Shown in pieces: positions 1-8,290 of a stretch of DNA of 64,000 nt. The position numbers were made by a program, and so were the translations under genes. The stretch's first letter is position 1, and the number at the start of each line of letters is the position of its first letter. The DNA comes from Actinomycetota bacterium (GTDB taxonomy: Bacteria > Actinomycetota > Acidimicrobiia > Acidimicrobiales > Ilumatobacteraceae). The stretch covers positions 62,001-126,000 of the forward strand of contig JAPKZY010000105.1 of NCBI GenBank assembly GCA_026393535.1, written 5' to 3'. Under the pieces are notes generated by a model. It was not told the DNA's origin. It worked only from the letters and a program-made list of their open reading frames with translations, and ran no database searches.

Positions 1-1
1 C

Positions 2-1201
2 AAACTGCGTGAAGCAAATGAACGTGATGAAGAGTCTGCTCGTGCACGGGGTCGCTCTGTAACGCGACTGGTGTTGTCAGAAAATATGAGACGCGACATG
101 ATCTCAGCATTACTTATGTGGAGAGACGTTCCGATGTCACGTGATTCTCTTGTTTCTCAAACAAAGCACACAGGTTGGCTAGTAGAGCAACGCTCTGCGC
201 CACTCGGAGTATTGGGGTTTGTGTTCGAAGGTCGCCCGAATGTATTTGCTGATGCTACGGGTGTCCTGAAAGGCGGAAACACCGTGGTGTTTCGAATCGG
301 GAGTGACGCGTTAGGAACTGCGACAGCAATGATGGACCTTATTGTTCGTCCATCGTTGCTTACAGCGGGCCTTCCTGTCGATGCGGTATTTTTGTTGAAT
401 TCACCAGAGCATTCAGCTGGCTGGGCACTTTTTTCTGATTCTCGTCTCAGTCTTGCTGTCGCACGAGGTTCTGGTAAAGCAGTCGCTGAATTGGGTTCCA
501 TTGCTCAACAATCTGGCGTACCGGTCAGCCTGCATGGCACAGGCGGGGCGTGGATGCTGGTCGGTAAGGACGCTGACCTCTCACGTCTCGAGTTGTGTGT
601 GTTTCACAGTCTCGACCGAAAGGTGTGCAACACCCTGAATGTTGTGTGTGTGCATCGTCATCTTGCCTCAGTTCATGTACCGATCATTATGAAGGCTGCC
701 GAGAATGCAGCGTCTGCGCGAGGCAGCCGCCCACGAATTCATGCGGTGCAGGGTGCAGAGCAATATCTCTCGACGGTCGAAGAGATTATTGTCCATCGGT
801 CAGAGGGGCAGCAGAGCGAACCTCAAGTGACTATTAGCAGTGTTGAATCTTTGTACACAGAGTACGAGTGGGAAGAGAATCCCGAGTTTGCAATTCTGAT
901 TGTTGAATCACTCGATGAAGCGATTGACTTATTCAATAAATACAGCCCACAATTTATCGCAAGTATTATTTCTGAAAACGAATCCGAACAACAATCTGTG
1001 TGGGCTTCCACTAATGCGCCGTTTGTAGGCGATGGATTTACTCGTTGGGTCGATGGTCAGTTTTCATTGCTTCGACCTGAACTCGGACTTTCGAATTGGG
1101 AAAACGGCCGCCTATTTGGCCGTTCAGGAGTCTTGTCGGGAGATTCCGCCTTTAGTGTGCGATTACGCGCTCATCAGGTGGACGACAACCTCCACCGTTA
1201 G
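2..1201 (+). CDS. proA: Glutamate-5-semialdehyde dehydrogenase-like protein (ProA), 5' end outside window
   Basis: ProA reduces gamma-glutamyl phosphate to glutamate-5-semialdehyde with NADPH in proline synthesis. The frame is open from base 2 with no stop, so the start lies upstream and about 400 codons are visible (family about 420). A ProA-like APLGVLGFVFEGRPN segment precedes the catalytic cysteine in RKVCNTL (codon 626-628), and the tail keeps the ELGLS signature. Divergence is notable: the usual GNCH stretch before the cysteine reads HGTGGAW. It ends against the oxidoreductase on the other strand with a shared TTAG stop. A ProA-like paralogue with another substrate is possible. Confidence 0.8.
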   Translation, partial: KLREANERDEESARARGRSVTRLVLSENMRRDMISALLMWRDVPMSRDSLVSQTKHTGWLVEQRSAPLGVLGFVFEGRPNVFADATGVLKGGNTVVFRIGSDALGTATAMMDLIVRPSLLTAGLPVDAVFLLNSPEHSAGWALFSDSRLSLAVARGSGKAVAELGSIAQQSGVPVSLHGTGGAWMLVGKDADLSRLELCVFHSLDRKVCNTLNVVCVHRHLASVHVPIIMKAAENAASARGSRPRIHAVQGAEQYLSTVEEIIVHRSEGQQSEPQVTISSVESLYTEYEWEENPEFAILIVESLDEAIDLFNKYSPQFIASIISENESEQQSVWASTNAPFVGDGFTRWVDGQFSLLRPELGLSNWENGRLFGRSGVLSGDSAFSVRLRAHQVDDNLHR

Positions 1202-2589
1202 GGGATTAATTTCCCTAACAACCAGTTAACGAATCGATTCTTGCGGCCTGTTCGCTTTTCGGTTTCGTCAGCTCGTTCCGTTAGACGCAAGATTGAATTG
1301 ATTCCGACGTAGCGAAGAGGTTCTGGTTCCCATCGGGGAGACACATGATTCACGATTGGTAACGGATAGTGGTTATCCGGTGTACCAGTAATGGAAATTG
1401 CAAGTTCCTTTGCTGCTACGTAACTAAACGCCACACCGTCGCCGACATAGCCACCGAGTGACGCAATGTTGCTCTCGTGATCTATTTGCGCTGAAGTGAA
1501 CCAATCTCGATGAACGCCGAGTGCGCCACCCCACCGATGAGTGACAGCGACATCGTCTATAGCTGGAAACATCTCACGCATTGATTCCTCAATAAGTGAG
1601 TGAATGTTTGCATTGTTGTCAAAATGAGATCCGATGCGACTCGCATACTTGTACGGGGCACCCCGTCCGCCAAATGCGATCCGTCCGTCTGCGGTTCTTT
1701 GGGCATAGATAACCAAGTTGCGCCCATCTGACACGGTTTCTCTATTGCTCCAGCCGATGTCTTTCCATTGAGAAACACTCAATGGTTCCGTTGCAATCAT
1801 GTATGAGTACAGCGGAGCTACATCTCGCCGGTACTGCTTCATTCGGGCGGTGAACCCCTCTGTTGCTCGGATAATCCATTTTGCATCAACAGAAACAGAA
1901 CCTTTGGACGTGTCGGCAGAAACTCGATGAGATGTGATGTGGCTAACACGGGAAGAACCGAAAAACTGAACGTTTCTGGAGAGCAGTTGCTCAACCAGGC
2001 CATCAACCAACTGCGCTGGCTGCAACGCTGCGCAATGAGGGCTATATGAAGCACCTAGAGAATCTTGAATGCGCACGCGATCCTCTGCCTGATCTGGCGT
2101 TAGGTAGTCCATGAATGAATCGTCAAAACCGAAGTGACGAGACATCGCAATGTTCTCTCTGATTCTGTCAAGTTGTAACTGGTTCGATGCGAACGACAGT
2201 GTTCCGCCTTTATGCCATCCACATTCAATATTTGAATTGGCAATGTGGGCTCCAATCTCATCGACTGACGTAACAAGGGCGTTTTGCAGATCTATTGCGC
2301 CTTGCTTGTTGGATTGAGCGGCAACAGCTTCTAGCGACATTGGACTGAAGGCACTACACCAGCCTCCATTTCGGCCGCTGGCTCCGAAGCCTGGTTGACG
2401 AGCGTCGAGGATGGCTATTGATAGGGAAGGGTTCAGATTAAGTAGATGGTGTGCCGTCCACAAACCGCTGTAGCCAGCACCAACTATGACCACGTCGTAA
2501 GACTGGCTAGAAGAGATTTCTGGAAAATTCCAATTCAATGAATTTTCAGACCAGAGAGATGGTGGCCATTGCGCAAATGCTTTCTCCAT
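1198..2589 (-). CDS. FAD-dependent amine oxidoreductase (DAO family)
   Basis: A 463-residue member of the DAO/glycine-oxidase-like flavoprotein family, close in layout to gamma-glutamylputrescine oxidases. The dinucleotide-binding motif GAGYSG lies at residues 37-42, followed by the GASGRNGGW segment typical of these oxidases, and a C-terminal GGYVGDGV segment completes the FAD site. Such enzymes oxidise amines or amino acids with O2. The substrate cannot be told from sequence; polyamine or amino-acid catabolism is an inference. The start is supported by TAATCT six bases upstream of ATG. The neighbouring panC-panB genes are on the same strand but upstream. Confidence 0.8.
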   Translation of the reverse strand: MEKAFAQWPPSLWSENSLNWNFPEISSSQSYDVVIVGAGYSGLWTAHHLLNLNPSLSIAILDARQPGFGASGRNGGWCSAFSPMSLEAVAAQSNKQGAIDLQNALVTSVDEIGAHIANSNIECGWHKGGTLSFASNQLQLDRIRENIAMSRHFGFDDSFMDYLTPDQAEDRVRIQDSLGASYSPHCAALQPAQLVDGLVEQLLSRNVQFFGSSRVSHITSHRVSADTSKGSVSVDAKWIIRATEGFTARMKQYRRDVAPLYSYMIATEPLSVSQWKDIGWSNRETVSDGRNLVIYAQRTADGRIAFGGRGAPYKYASRIGSHFDNNANIHSLIEESMREMFPAIDDVAVTHRWGGALGVHRDWFTSAQIDHESNIASLGGYVGDGVAFSYVAAKELAISITGTPDNHYPLPIVNHVSPRWEPEPLRYVGINSILRLTERADETEKRTGRKNRFVNWLLGKLIP

Positions 2590-2595
2590 GACGCA

Positions 2596-2601
2596 AGATT
2601 A
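2596..2601 (-). promoter_or_regulatory. Leaderless -10 element TAATCT for the FAD oxidoreductase
   Basis: TAATCT is followed by 6 nt and then the ATG at 2589. This matches the TANNNT spacing of actinobacterial leaderless transcripts. It would also start a separate transcript from panC-panB. Confidence 0.55.
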
Positions 2602-2609
2602 GGCGGAGA

Positions 2610-3449
2610 TTAGATGCTGACGTTGTCGATCAATCTCACATCGTCAAACCACACAGCCACACAGATAGTTGTCCCCTCGTATGTAGTTGCAATTGGATTG
2701 AGGGTTAGAGAGTCGACAATCTCGATGTATTCGACCGTTCCAGCCGTGCTCGATTCGATTCCATTAGTGAAATGCTCCTGGATTGTTCTCGATGACATCT
2801 TTGTGGTTCGGCTCATTTTTGTAATTTCATCAAGCAGAACGTATATCTGAGGTGCTTGCGCTAGTTGATCTGGTGTCAGGCGTGCGTTGCGGCTGGACAA
2901 GGCAAGACCGTATTCGTCTCGCACTGTCGGCACGCTTACGATCTCACAAGAAATGTTGAGGTCCCGCACAACTTGGCGAATAACGGCTACCTGTTGAAAG
3001 TCCTTCTCTCCGAAATATGAGCCAGTAGGCGCAACTGCATTCAGGAGCTTGACTACAACTGTCGCTACGCCATCGAAATGGCCGGGACGATGCAGGCCCT
3101 CCATATTCTTGGCGATAGATCCAACTGAAATAATTGAGCTGAAACCTTCTGGGTACATCTCCTCAGGGTTGGGCACGAACAACACATCGATATTTTCACG
3201 TTCTGCAATCAAGAGATCCTGTTCAAGTTGACGCGGATATGCCTCAAGATCAGAGGCATTGTTAAATTGCAATGAGTTCACAAATATCGAAACAACAGTT
3301 CTCTGGTTCTCTGCAACACTGCGTCTAAATAGTTCAGCGTGACCCAGGTGAAGCGCTCCCATTGTTGGAACGAAGCCAATCGATTTTCCTGCTCTACGTT
3401 CAGCTGACGACCATTCCTGTATTTCCGAAACAGACCGAATGATTCTCAT
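2610..3449 (-). CDS. panC: Pantothenate synthetase
   Basis: PanC condenses pantoate with beta-alanine using ATP, the last step of pantothenate synthesis in the cytosol. The ATP-binding PTMGALHLGH motif spans residues 28-37. Later family signatures are GHFDGVATVV, GEKDFQQ and the DEYGLALSSRN block. Length (279 aa) is normal. The usual FVNPTQF is FVNSLQF here. Its ATG overlaps the panB stop by four bases (ATGA), so the two are translationally coupled in a panB-panC operon. Confidence 0.95.
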   Translation of the reverse strand: MRIIRSVSEIQEWSSAERRAGKSIGFVPTMGALHLGHAELFRRSVAENQRTVVSIFVNSLQFNNASDLEAYPRQLEQDLLIAERENIDVLFVPNPEEMYPEGFSSIISVGSIAKNMEGLHRPGHFDGVATVVVKLLNAVAPTGSYFGEKDFQQVAVIRQVVRDLNISCEIVSVPTVRDEYGLALSSRNARLTPDQLAQAPQIYVLLDEITKMSRTTKMSSRTIQEHFTNGIESSTAGTVEYIEIVDSLTLNPIATTYEGTTICVAVWFDDVRLIDNVSI

Positions 3450-4270
3450 AAGTGATAGAAACTATTGGTGGAGTCAGGAAAGCGTCGATTCTGCACATCA
3501 GACACGTATTCAGAGACCGCATTGATTGAGAGGTGTCGAAGATTGCTGTACGCCTTGGCGAATGTAAACGACCTCTCTGATAGACCAAGAAGATCATGTA
3601 ACACGAGGACCTGTCCATCGCAGTTCACTCCGGCTCCGATACCTATCGTAGGGAGTCCTGAATTGGCTGTTATCTCTGTTGCAAGTTCTGCAGGTACGGC
3701 TTCAATAACAAATGCACACACACCAGCCTCTTCCACTGCACGCGCGTCAGCCAAGATTCGATCTCGACTTCCAGACTGCTTTCCTTCGTTTCGTCCTTGA
3801 ACTTTGTTGCCGCCCATGCGGTGATAACTCTGTGGAGTTAACCCAATATGCCCCATCACAGGAATATCGGCGCGAACAATTGCTTCAATTGCATCTCGGA
3901 CGTATACACCGCCTTCAAGTTTTACAATTTCAGCGCCAGCTTTTATCAATCGGACCGCATTATTAACTGCATCATGAACGGAAGCTTGATACGAACCAAA
4001 GGGCATATCGCCAACAATCAAGGCTTTTGGTTTTACGGATGCGACCATCTGTACGTGGTACTCCATGTGATCCATAGATACGCCCAGAGTCGTTTTCTGG
4101 CCTTGCATAACGGTAGCAACAGAATCACCCACAAGAATCAGATCAACTCCGGCTTCATCAACAATTGACGCGAACGTCGAATCATACGCAGTGACCATCG
4201 TCAGTACTGCTGACGCATTTTTACGTTCGATTAGATGCGGCACGATGACCTTGACGCGGGAACTAGACAT
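3446..4270 (-). CDS. panB: 3-methyl-2-oxobutanoate hydroxymethyltransferase
   Basis: PanB transfers a hydroxymethyl group from methylene-tetrahydrofolate to alpha-ketoisovalerate, giving ketopantoate. Signatures are MVTAYDSTFA, LVGDSVATVMQG, the VGDMPFGSYQ metal site and GHIGLTPQS. An upstream in-frame ATG (4291) exists, but the ATG at 4270 has a near-perfect Shine-Dalgarno sequence seven bases before it, and the protein then starts MSSSRVKV, so 274 residues are expected. It is first in the panB-panC pair; ketopantoate reductase (panE) is not in the window. Confidence 0.95.
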   Translation of the reverse strand: MSSSRVKVIVPHLIERKNASAVLTMVTAYDSTFASIVDEAGVDLILVGDSVATVMQGQKTTLGVSMDHMEYHVQMVASVKPKALIVGDMPFGSYQASVHDAVNNAVRLIKAGAEIVKLEGGVYVRDAIEAIVRADIPVMGHIGLTPQSYHRMGGNKVQGRNEGKQSGSRDRILADARAVEEAGVCAFVIEAVPAELATEITANSGLPTIGIGAGVNCDGQVLVLHDLLGLSERSFTFAKAYSNLRHLSINAVSEYVSDVQNRRFPDSTNSFYHL

Positions 4271-4277
4271 TGTCGGA

Positions 4278-4285
4278 CCCTCCTT
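4278..4285 (-). promoter_or_regulatory. Strong Shine-Dalgarno of panB
   Basis: AAGGAGGG lies 7 nt upstream of ATG 4270. It decides the start over the ATG at 4291 and contrasts with the many leaderless genes around it. Confidence 0.8.
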
Positions 4286-4339
4286 GAGCAATCAAGGCTA
4301 TGGGAGAACGGCCGATTCGCGGATTGAACTGCTTGTTAC

Positions 4340-5767
4340 CTACGAGTAGAGGACACGTATTTCGGATTCTGGGTCATGAGCCAACTGTGTGTCTATGTCA
4401 ATCACTAATGTCGGGCGGTCATCGGTGTTGAATTGACTCCAACTTGGGTGCCCATGTGTGGCAAACGCGACGATTTCTGAAGCAAACCTGTCGGCTATGG
4501 CGGCACGCTCGACGCCTTCTCCGGTCATCATCTGAACACCCTCTGCGTCAAGATTGTCAAAAGCGAACGGGATATCGAGAGCATGACAACAACCGATGAC
4601 GCCGCCGAACGCTGGCGATGGCCATGTGAACCAATACATCCAAGTTGGAGTGTCGTTTACAACACGACTTTCACACAAACGTTGTGCCGGCTGACGAAAG
4701 CCAGTGTCGGTACTTACTGCCGACATCAAGCCTCCTACAGATTCGCCTGGGCGAAGTGCTTTGTATATATCTTGAGCTTGTTGCGCGCGTGCTCCAAATA
4801 TCTCTTCCGAGTACTCCTCCCATCGAGCTCTGTCAGCATTAATGATGGATTCATCGAAAGTGGACCACAACTTGTTTTCGTCTCGGTTTGTGCCGATAAC
4901 AAGTGGAATCGCCGAACGAGCTGCAGCGCCGAGTATTTCAGTGGAGAGAGATGCTCCTCCTGCGGTTGGTGAGTAGAAATCAAAAGCCTTAGTAGGCGAT
5001 GTCATTTGTGTTTGTTGTGTGGCAAGGATGTCCTCAACTGACATTGATTTAACGTCGGCGAGGGTCTTGACTCCCGCAAGTTCTACAAATTGTTTTTCCA
5101 ATTCAATGGCACGTGGTTTGTCGCGAAGTTGTCCGATCGACGGGCTCATGGCCCAAGCTTTATGTGCAAGGCCATTTATCTCGGGACTAGCAAGCAATGA
5201 AACCACTGCTGAACCTCCGGCTGATTGCCCAAAAATCGTGACGTTATTGCTATTGCCGCCGAACACTGAGATGTTGCGCTGTACCCAACGCAAAGCAGAC
5301 AACATGTCGAGTGTTCCGTAGTTGCCGTCTCCGAGGAAACCTAATGGCCCGAGGCGATAGTTAATGGTTACAACAATTGTTTCCCGTGACGCCAAAGATG
5401 CCCCGTGATACCAAGCGACCGAGCCGGCCCCATTTGTATAAGCACCGCCGTGAATCCAAACCAAAACTGGAAGTGCCATTCCCTCTGTAGGAATTCTTGG
5501 CGTAAATACATTGAGGTTGAGGCAATCTTCTTTCATTTGTGATGCATCCATATTGAGAGCCATCTCGAGCATTCCGGGAGTCTGCGGGCAAATAGGGCCG
5601 TACGCGGTTGCCTGATAGTTGTCATCCCAAGAAGAGATGTCCACTGGATTTTCTAATCGATCCGCGGTAGCAAAGGGGATACCAAGAAATTCACAACTCC
5701 CATGCGGCGAGATGAGTCCGGAAAGGGTTCCACGGTCAGTTGCAATGGTGTGAAGCTGATTCTGCAT
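4340..5767 (-). CDS. Type-B carboxylesterase (alpha/beta hydrolase)
   Basis: A carboxylesterase/para-nitrobenzyl-esterase family protein of 475 residues with an alpha/beta-hydrolase fold. The oxyanion-hole motif IHGGAYTNGAGS is followed by the nucleophile elbow FGQSAGG (Ser about residue 182), an acidic residue in GTNRDENKLW, and the histidine in GCCHALDIPFAF. An ATG at 5827 is also in frame, but TACCGT six bases before ATG 5767 supports the shorter form. No signal peptide follows either start, so a cytosolic esterase is likely; the ester hydrolysed is unknown. Confidence 0.88.
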   Translation of the reverse strand: MQNQLHTIATDRGTLSGLISPHGSCEFLGIPFATADRLENPVDISSWDDNYQATAYGPICPQTPGMLEMALNMDASQMKEDCLNLNVFTPRIPTEGMALPVLVWIHGGAYTNGAGSVAWYHGASLASRETIVVTINYRLGPLGFLGDGNYGTLDMLSALRWVQRNISVFGGNSNNVTIFGQSAGGSAVVSLLASPEINGLAHKAWAMSPSIGQLRDKPRAIELEKQFVELAGVKTLADVKSMSVEDILATQQTQMTSPTKAFDFYSPTAGGASLSTEILGAAARSAIPLVIGTNRDENKLWSTFDESIINADRARWEEYSEEIFGARAQQAQDIYKALRPGESVGGLMSAVSTDTGFRQPAQRLCESRVVNDTPTWMYWFTWPSPAFGGVIGCCHALDIPFAFDNLDAEGVQMMTGEGVERAAIADRFASEIVAFATHGHPSWSQFNTDDRPTLVIDIDTQLAHDPESEIRVLYS

Positions 5768-5773
5768 GGCAAT

Positions 5774-5779
5774 ACGGTA
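5774..5779 (-). promoter_or_regulatory. Leaderless -10 element TACCGT for the carboxylesterase
   Basis: TACCGT, 6 nt, ATG at 5767. It faces away from TAGCGT (5803-5808) of the divergent acyltransferase, and the two start codons are only 48 bp apart. Confidence 0.55.
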
Positions 5780-5802
5780 CCTCTGGTTAGCGGCCAGTTC
5801 AC

Positions 5803-5808
5803 TAGCGT
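5803..5808 (+). promoter_or_regulatory. Leaderless -10 element TAGCGT for the acyltransferase
   Basis: TAGCGT, 7 nt, ATG at 5816. It supports the start at 5816 rather than the longer in-frame ORF that would run antisense into the esterase. Confidence 0.5.
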
Positions 5809-5815
5809 GTGCACT

Positions 5816-6436
5816 ATGTTCAAACATTTAGCCGGTCGTATTTTTGTTGACCTAAACAGGAGACTGTCGTTCTGGGCTTCAACGAGTGCAACAGATTCAA
5901 GAGGAAAACGCTTTGCGACATTCGGTGATCGCAGCATGATTATGTGGAAGCCGACCACGATCTTTAATGAGGAATACATCTCCATTGGTCACGACACTTT
6001 GATTGGGCCTGATGTTGCTTTGTCAGCAGGAATGGTGCCGGGCCAGAAATGCATTTCAGCAATTGTCGTATCGATTGGGGACCGCTGTCTCATAGGCCGA
6101 GGCAGTGGCATTGTTGGACATTATTCGATCACAATCGGAAATGATGTCTGGACCGGACACCACGTGTACATCACTGATCAGAATCATGGGTATGAGGACG
6201 TTTCTCGACCTATCTCGCAACAGTCACAACCAGAATGCGCTGTTGTAATCGGAGATGGCTCATGGCTCGGACACGGAGCAGTTGTGCTGCCCGGAGTCAC
6301 AATCGGAAAACACGTTGTGATCGGCGCGAATGCTGTGGTGACCCACGATATTCCTGACTTCTGCGTTGCAGTTGGTTCTCCAGCACGCGTCGTGCGGCGT
6401 TATGACACCGATTTAGGTTGGGTGACTGTCGACTAG
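5816..6436 (+). CDS. Hexapeptide-repeat O-acetyl/acyltransferase
   Basis: A left-handed beta-helix acyltransferase of the maltose/galactoside-acetyltransferase (CysE-LacA-WbbJ) superfamily, 206 aa. Isoleucine/valine-rich hexapeptide turns run from about residue 70 to the C terminus. The catalytic histidine region is TDQNHGYEDVSRPI, and the family ending VVGSPARVVR appears as VAVGSPARVVRRY. It probably acetylates a sugar or surface-polymer precursor, but no polysaccharide genes flank it. It ends against the next minus-strand gene with a shared CTAG stop. Confidence 0.85.
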   Translation: MFKHLAGRIFVDLNRRLSFWASTSATDSRGKRFATFGDRSMIMWKPTTIFNEEYISIGHDTLIGPDVALSAGMVPGQKCISAIVVSIGDRCLIGRGSGIVGHYSITIGNDVWTGHHVYITDQNHGYEDVSRPISQQSQPECAVVIGDGSWLGHGAVVLPGVTIGKHVVIGANAVVTHDIPDFCVAVGSPARVVRRYDTDLGWVTVD

Positions 6437-6954
6437 ACCGACAAGTCGTATGGAGTTTGACACGTCTTCATGTCGTTCTCGCGTGCAAACTTACTGATCC
6501 GTTCGCTGATGGGCACACCTTCGACTTCACTTTCGGCAAAGAATGGACGAGTAGTTGCACTCTGCAGAGCCTTTGCAAATGCTCGACGATCTGAGATGTA
6601 CGTGCGGTAATCAGCAATCCATTTCGGCACTAACTCTTGTCCTTTGGCGTCGGCTGGTTTATCAGCCGCAATCAAATTGATGGCGGCTTCCAGTGCGTCA
6701 GTAGCTGCATCCACCAATTTGGACTTTGCTTTAAGCGCAGAAGGATCATTGGCTTTCATGGGTGTTAGATCTTGAAACGAGAACCGAATATCTTCTGCTG
6801 CTTTGCAATGGGCTTGGGATCGAACTTGCCACGCTGAGTCGTTGATCTTGTTAAAACTCTCTCGAGGCGCGAATCCGAATGCATAGACCCACATGCCTGC
6901 AATAACAACGCAAATGGCGGTGAGAAGAATTCGAGTAAATCGGCGAAGAAACAC
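6433..6954 (-). CDS. Membrane-anchored helical protein of unknown function
   Basis: I do not recognise this 173-residue protein. It begins with two Arg-rich turns, one membrane segment (about residues 9-28), then a mainly helical, Lys/Ala-rich domain facing outward if the positive-inside rule holds. Two cysteines (QAHCKA and the near-terminal KTCQTP) could form a disulfide. The segment WIADYRTYISDRRAFA looks conserved-type rather than low-complexity. The start is GTG, ten bases after the DoxX stop, so both probably form one transcript. An accessory envelope role is only inference. Confidence 0.6.
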   Translation of the reverse strand: MFLRRFTRILLTAICVVIAGMWVYAFGFAPRESFNKINDSAWQVRSQAHCKAAEDIRFSFQDLTPMKANDPSALKAKSKLVDAATDALEAAINLIAADKPADAKGQELVPKWIADYRTYISDRRAFAKALQSATTRPFFAESEVEGVPISERISKFARENDMKTCQTPYDLSV

Positions 6955-6964
6955 GAGTTGAATG

Positions 6965-7459
6965 CTACGCCGTAGGAGTCTTCATTTGCGGTCGCCAGCA
7001 GAGCGTCAAATGACACACTGCACACGCCACACCCACAGGCAGTGCAAAAACACCAAGTGACTGATTGATGTTCCATGCGCTGTCAATAGAGAATGATCCT
7101 GGGCCAGTCACTGCGACAGCTGTTGCCACAGCAATGATCGACGCGCAGTATTCCCAACCTCCGTTCGGCAAGAAGATGAAGTAGCCGACACGGGCGTGGA
7201 CTGTGATTATCGCTACTGCCATGAGCGCAATAACTGCAACACAGGTCAGGGGAGTTGCTAGACCGAGGGTTGACCCGACGCCAGCGAGTATTTCTACAGA
7301 CGCAGCAATCACGGCTTGTTGTTTCGCCCATTTCATTCCGATGCTTGAAAACCAAGAAGTGGTTCCAGCGATACCTCTCGCCTTATTGATTCCGTGATAC
7401 GCAATTGATGTTCCCATCGAAATACGCAAAATCGCCATTGTCGCGTCAATCTTGTTCAT
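6965..7459 (-). CDS. DoxX-like membrane protein
   Basis: A 164-residue protein with four hydrophobic segments and the DoxX-family beginning: a helix with RISMGTSIAYHGINKARG, then SFSS and a second helix AVIAASVEILAGVGSTLGL. DoxX-like proteins are small membrane subunits linked to quinol or thiosulfate oxidation or to unknown redox tasks; no partner oxidase is next to it. It precedes the membrane-anchored unknown on the same strand. TAGAGT six bases before ATG supports the start. Confidence 0.75.
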   Translation of the reverse strand: MNKIDATMAILRISMGTSIAYHGINKARGIAGTTSWFSSIGMKWAKQQAVIAASVEILAGVGSTLGLATPLTCVAVIALMAVAIITVHARVGYFIFLPNGGWEYCASIIAVATAVAVTGPGSFSIDSAWNINQSLGVFALPVGVACAVCHLTLCWRPQMKTPTA

Positions 7460-7465
7460 GCTGGA

Positions 7466-7471
7466 ACTCTA
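7466..7471 (-). promoter_or_regulatory. Leaderless -10 element TAGAGT for the DoxX gene
   Basis: TAGAGT, 6 nt, ATG at 7459; also drives the downstream membrane-protein gene by operon logic. Confidence 0.5.
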
Positions 7472-7518
7472 GATGGCTGCTTTCCGTTGCGCAGTGCTGG
7501 CAGAATAGCCAAGTGTTA

Positions 7519-8253
7519 TTGCGTGATCGGACTTTTACCCCCTGGCCGGTCGTATTGGCATTTGGATTACTGGGAATTCTCGGTTCTTGCTCAGATAACT
7601 CTGATTCCGTGTGTAGTTCGAGTAGTTCCATTTCAGATTATGTTGCAGGCTTCTCACAAGGTTTAGATAATTTCTCCGAAGACCGCTATTCCCAATTACG
7701 CACACAATCAAATTCTGTGTACGAGAGGGCTGTCAATGCAGTAACAAGTGAGTCGGTGTCTACCGAAGCGACAGCAATCGCCAAGAAGGTCTCCGTCTTT
7801 ATCTCAGTGATGGAAACTGTTGACTGGGATGTCAATAGAGCGTTGGATATTTCAGAAGCTCTTGCAGCCGCTGTAGACCTTGGTTCTGAAGCGTCTCTCC
7901 GTGACGCAAACACAGTTGAAGCAGCGATTGTGTCCCGATGCGGCATGCCATCGACTATCGCGCCACCTAATGAGGCTGAAGTTACGCTGCCCATGAATCC
8001 GATTCAGAGTCCGACAGCAACAGACCCAACGATGAACACGGTGAATGATTCATCTGAATTGTCTGTGATCGGAAAGATGGTGGCAACACAGTTCGGTCTT
8101 ACAGTTTCAGATGTTGAAGCTTCCTGCTTAGGTACATCGTTGTCGGGCATTTACGATGTCAGCGGCGCTAATGCCAATAACTCGCAATATCAGAGTCAGT
8201 TTCAGCGTGCATTTGACTCTTGCGGAATCATCTTTACAGTTCCGAATCAATAG
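7519..8253 (+). CDS. Putative lipoprotein of unknown function
   Basis: About 244 residues. After an Arg-containing start comes a hydrophobic stretch ending LLGILGSC, a lipobox-like cleavage site, then a Ser/Asp-rich linker. The rest is helical and acidic, with no recognised domain; cysteines occur in pairs (about SRCG, ASCLG and DSCG), suggesting disulfides outside the cell. The start is uncertain: TTG at 7519 sits 7 nt after TAGCCA, while GTG at 7513 is also possible. The longer frame reaching back to 7405 runs antisense inside doxX and is unlikely. Function unknown. Confidence 0.6.
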   Translation: MRDRTFTPWPVVLAFGLLGILGSCSDNSDSVCSSSSSISDYVAGFSQGLDNFSEDRYSQLRTQSNSVYERAVNAVTSESVSTEATAIAKKVSVFISVMETVDWDVNRALDISEALAAAVDLGSEASLRDANTVEAAIVSRCGMPSTIAPPNEAEVTLPMNPIQSPTATDPTMNTVNDSSELSVIGKMVATQFGLTVSDVEASCLGTSLSGIYDVSGANANNSQYQSQFQRAFDSCGIIFTVPNQ

Positions 8254-8269
8254 CGACATGAAGATGTCG
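8254..8269 (+). other. Small perfect hairpin CGACAT-GAAG-ATGTCG
   Basis: A six-bp stem with a GAAG tetraloop starts directly after the lipoprotein stop. There is no U tract, so it is at best a weak terminator or 3'-end stabiliser. Confidence 0.3.
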
Positions 8270-8277
8270 TCACCCTC

Positions 8278-8283
8278 TACAAT
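8278..8283 (+). promoter_or_regulatory. Leaderless -10 element TACAAT for the histidine phosphatase
   Basis: TACAAT, 7 nt, ATG at 8291. Confidence 0.55.
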
Positions 8284-8290
8284 CGAGTAG

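Noticed and set aside
4292-4318. Plus-strand sigma-28-like match TCAAGGCT-N11-GCCGATTC
   Set aside because: No plus-strand gene follows; transcription would only be antisense to the esterase, and the first box matches weakly.
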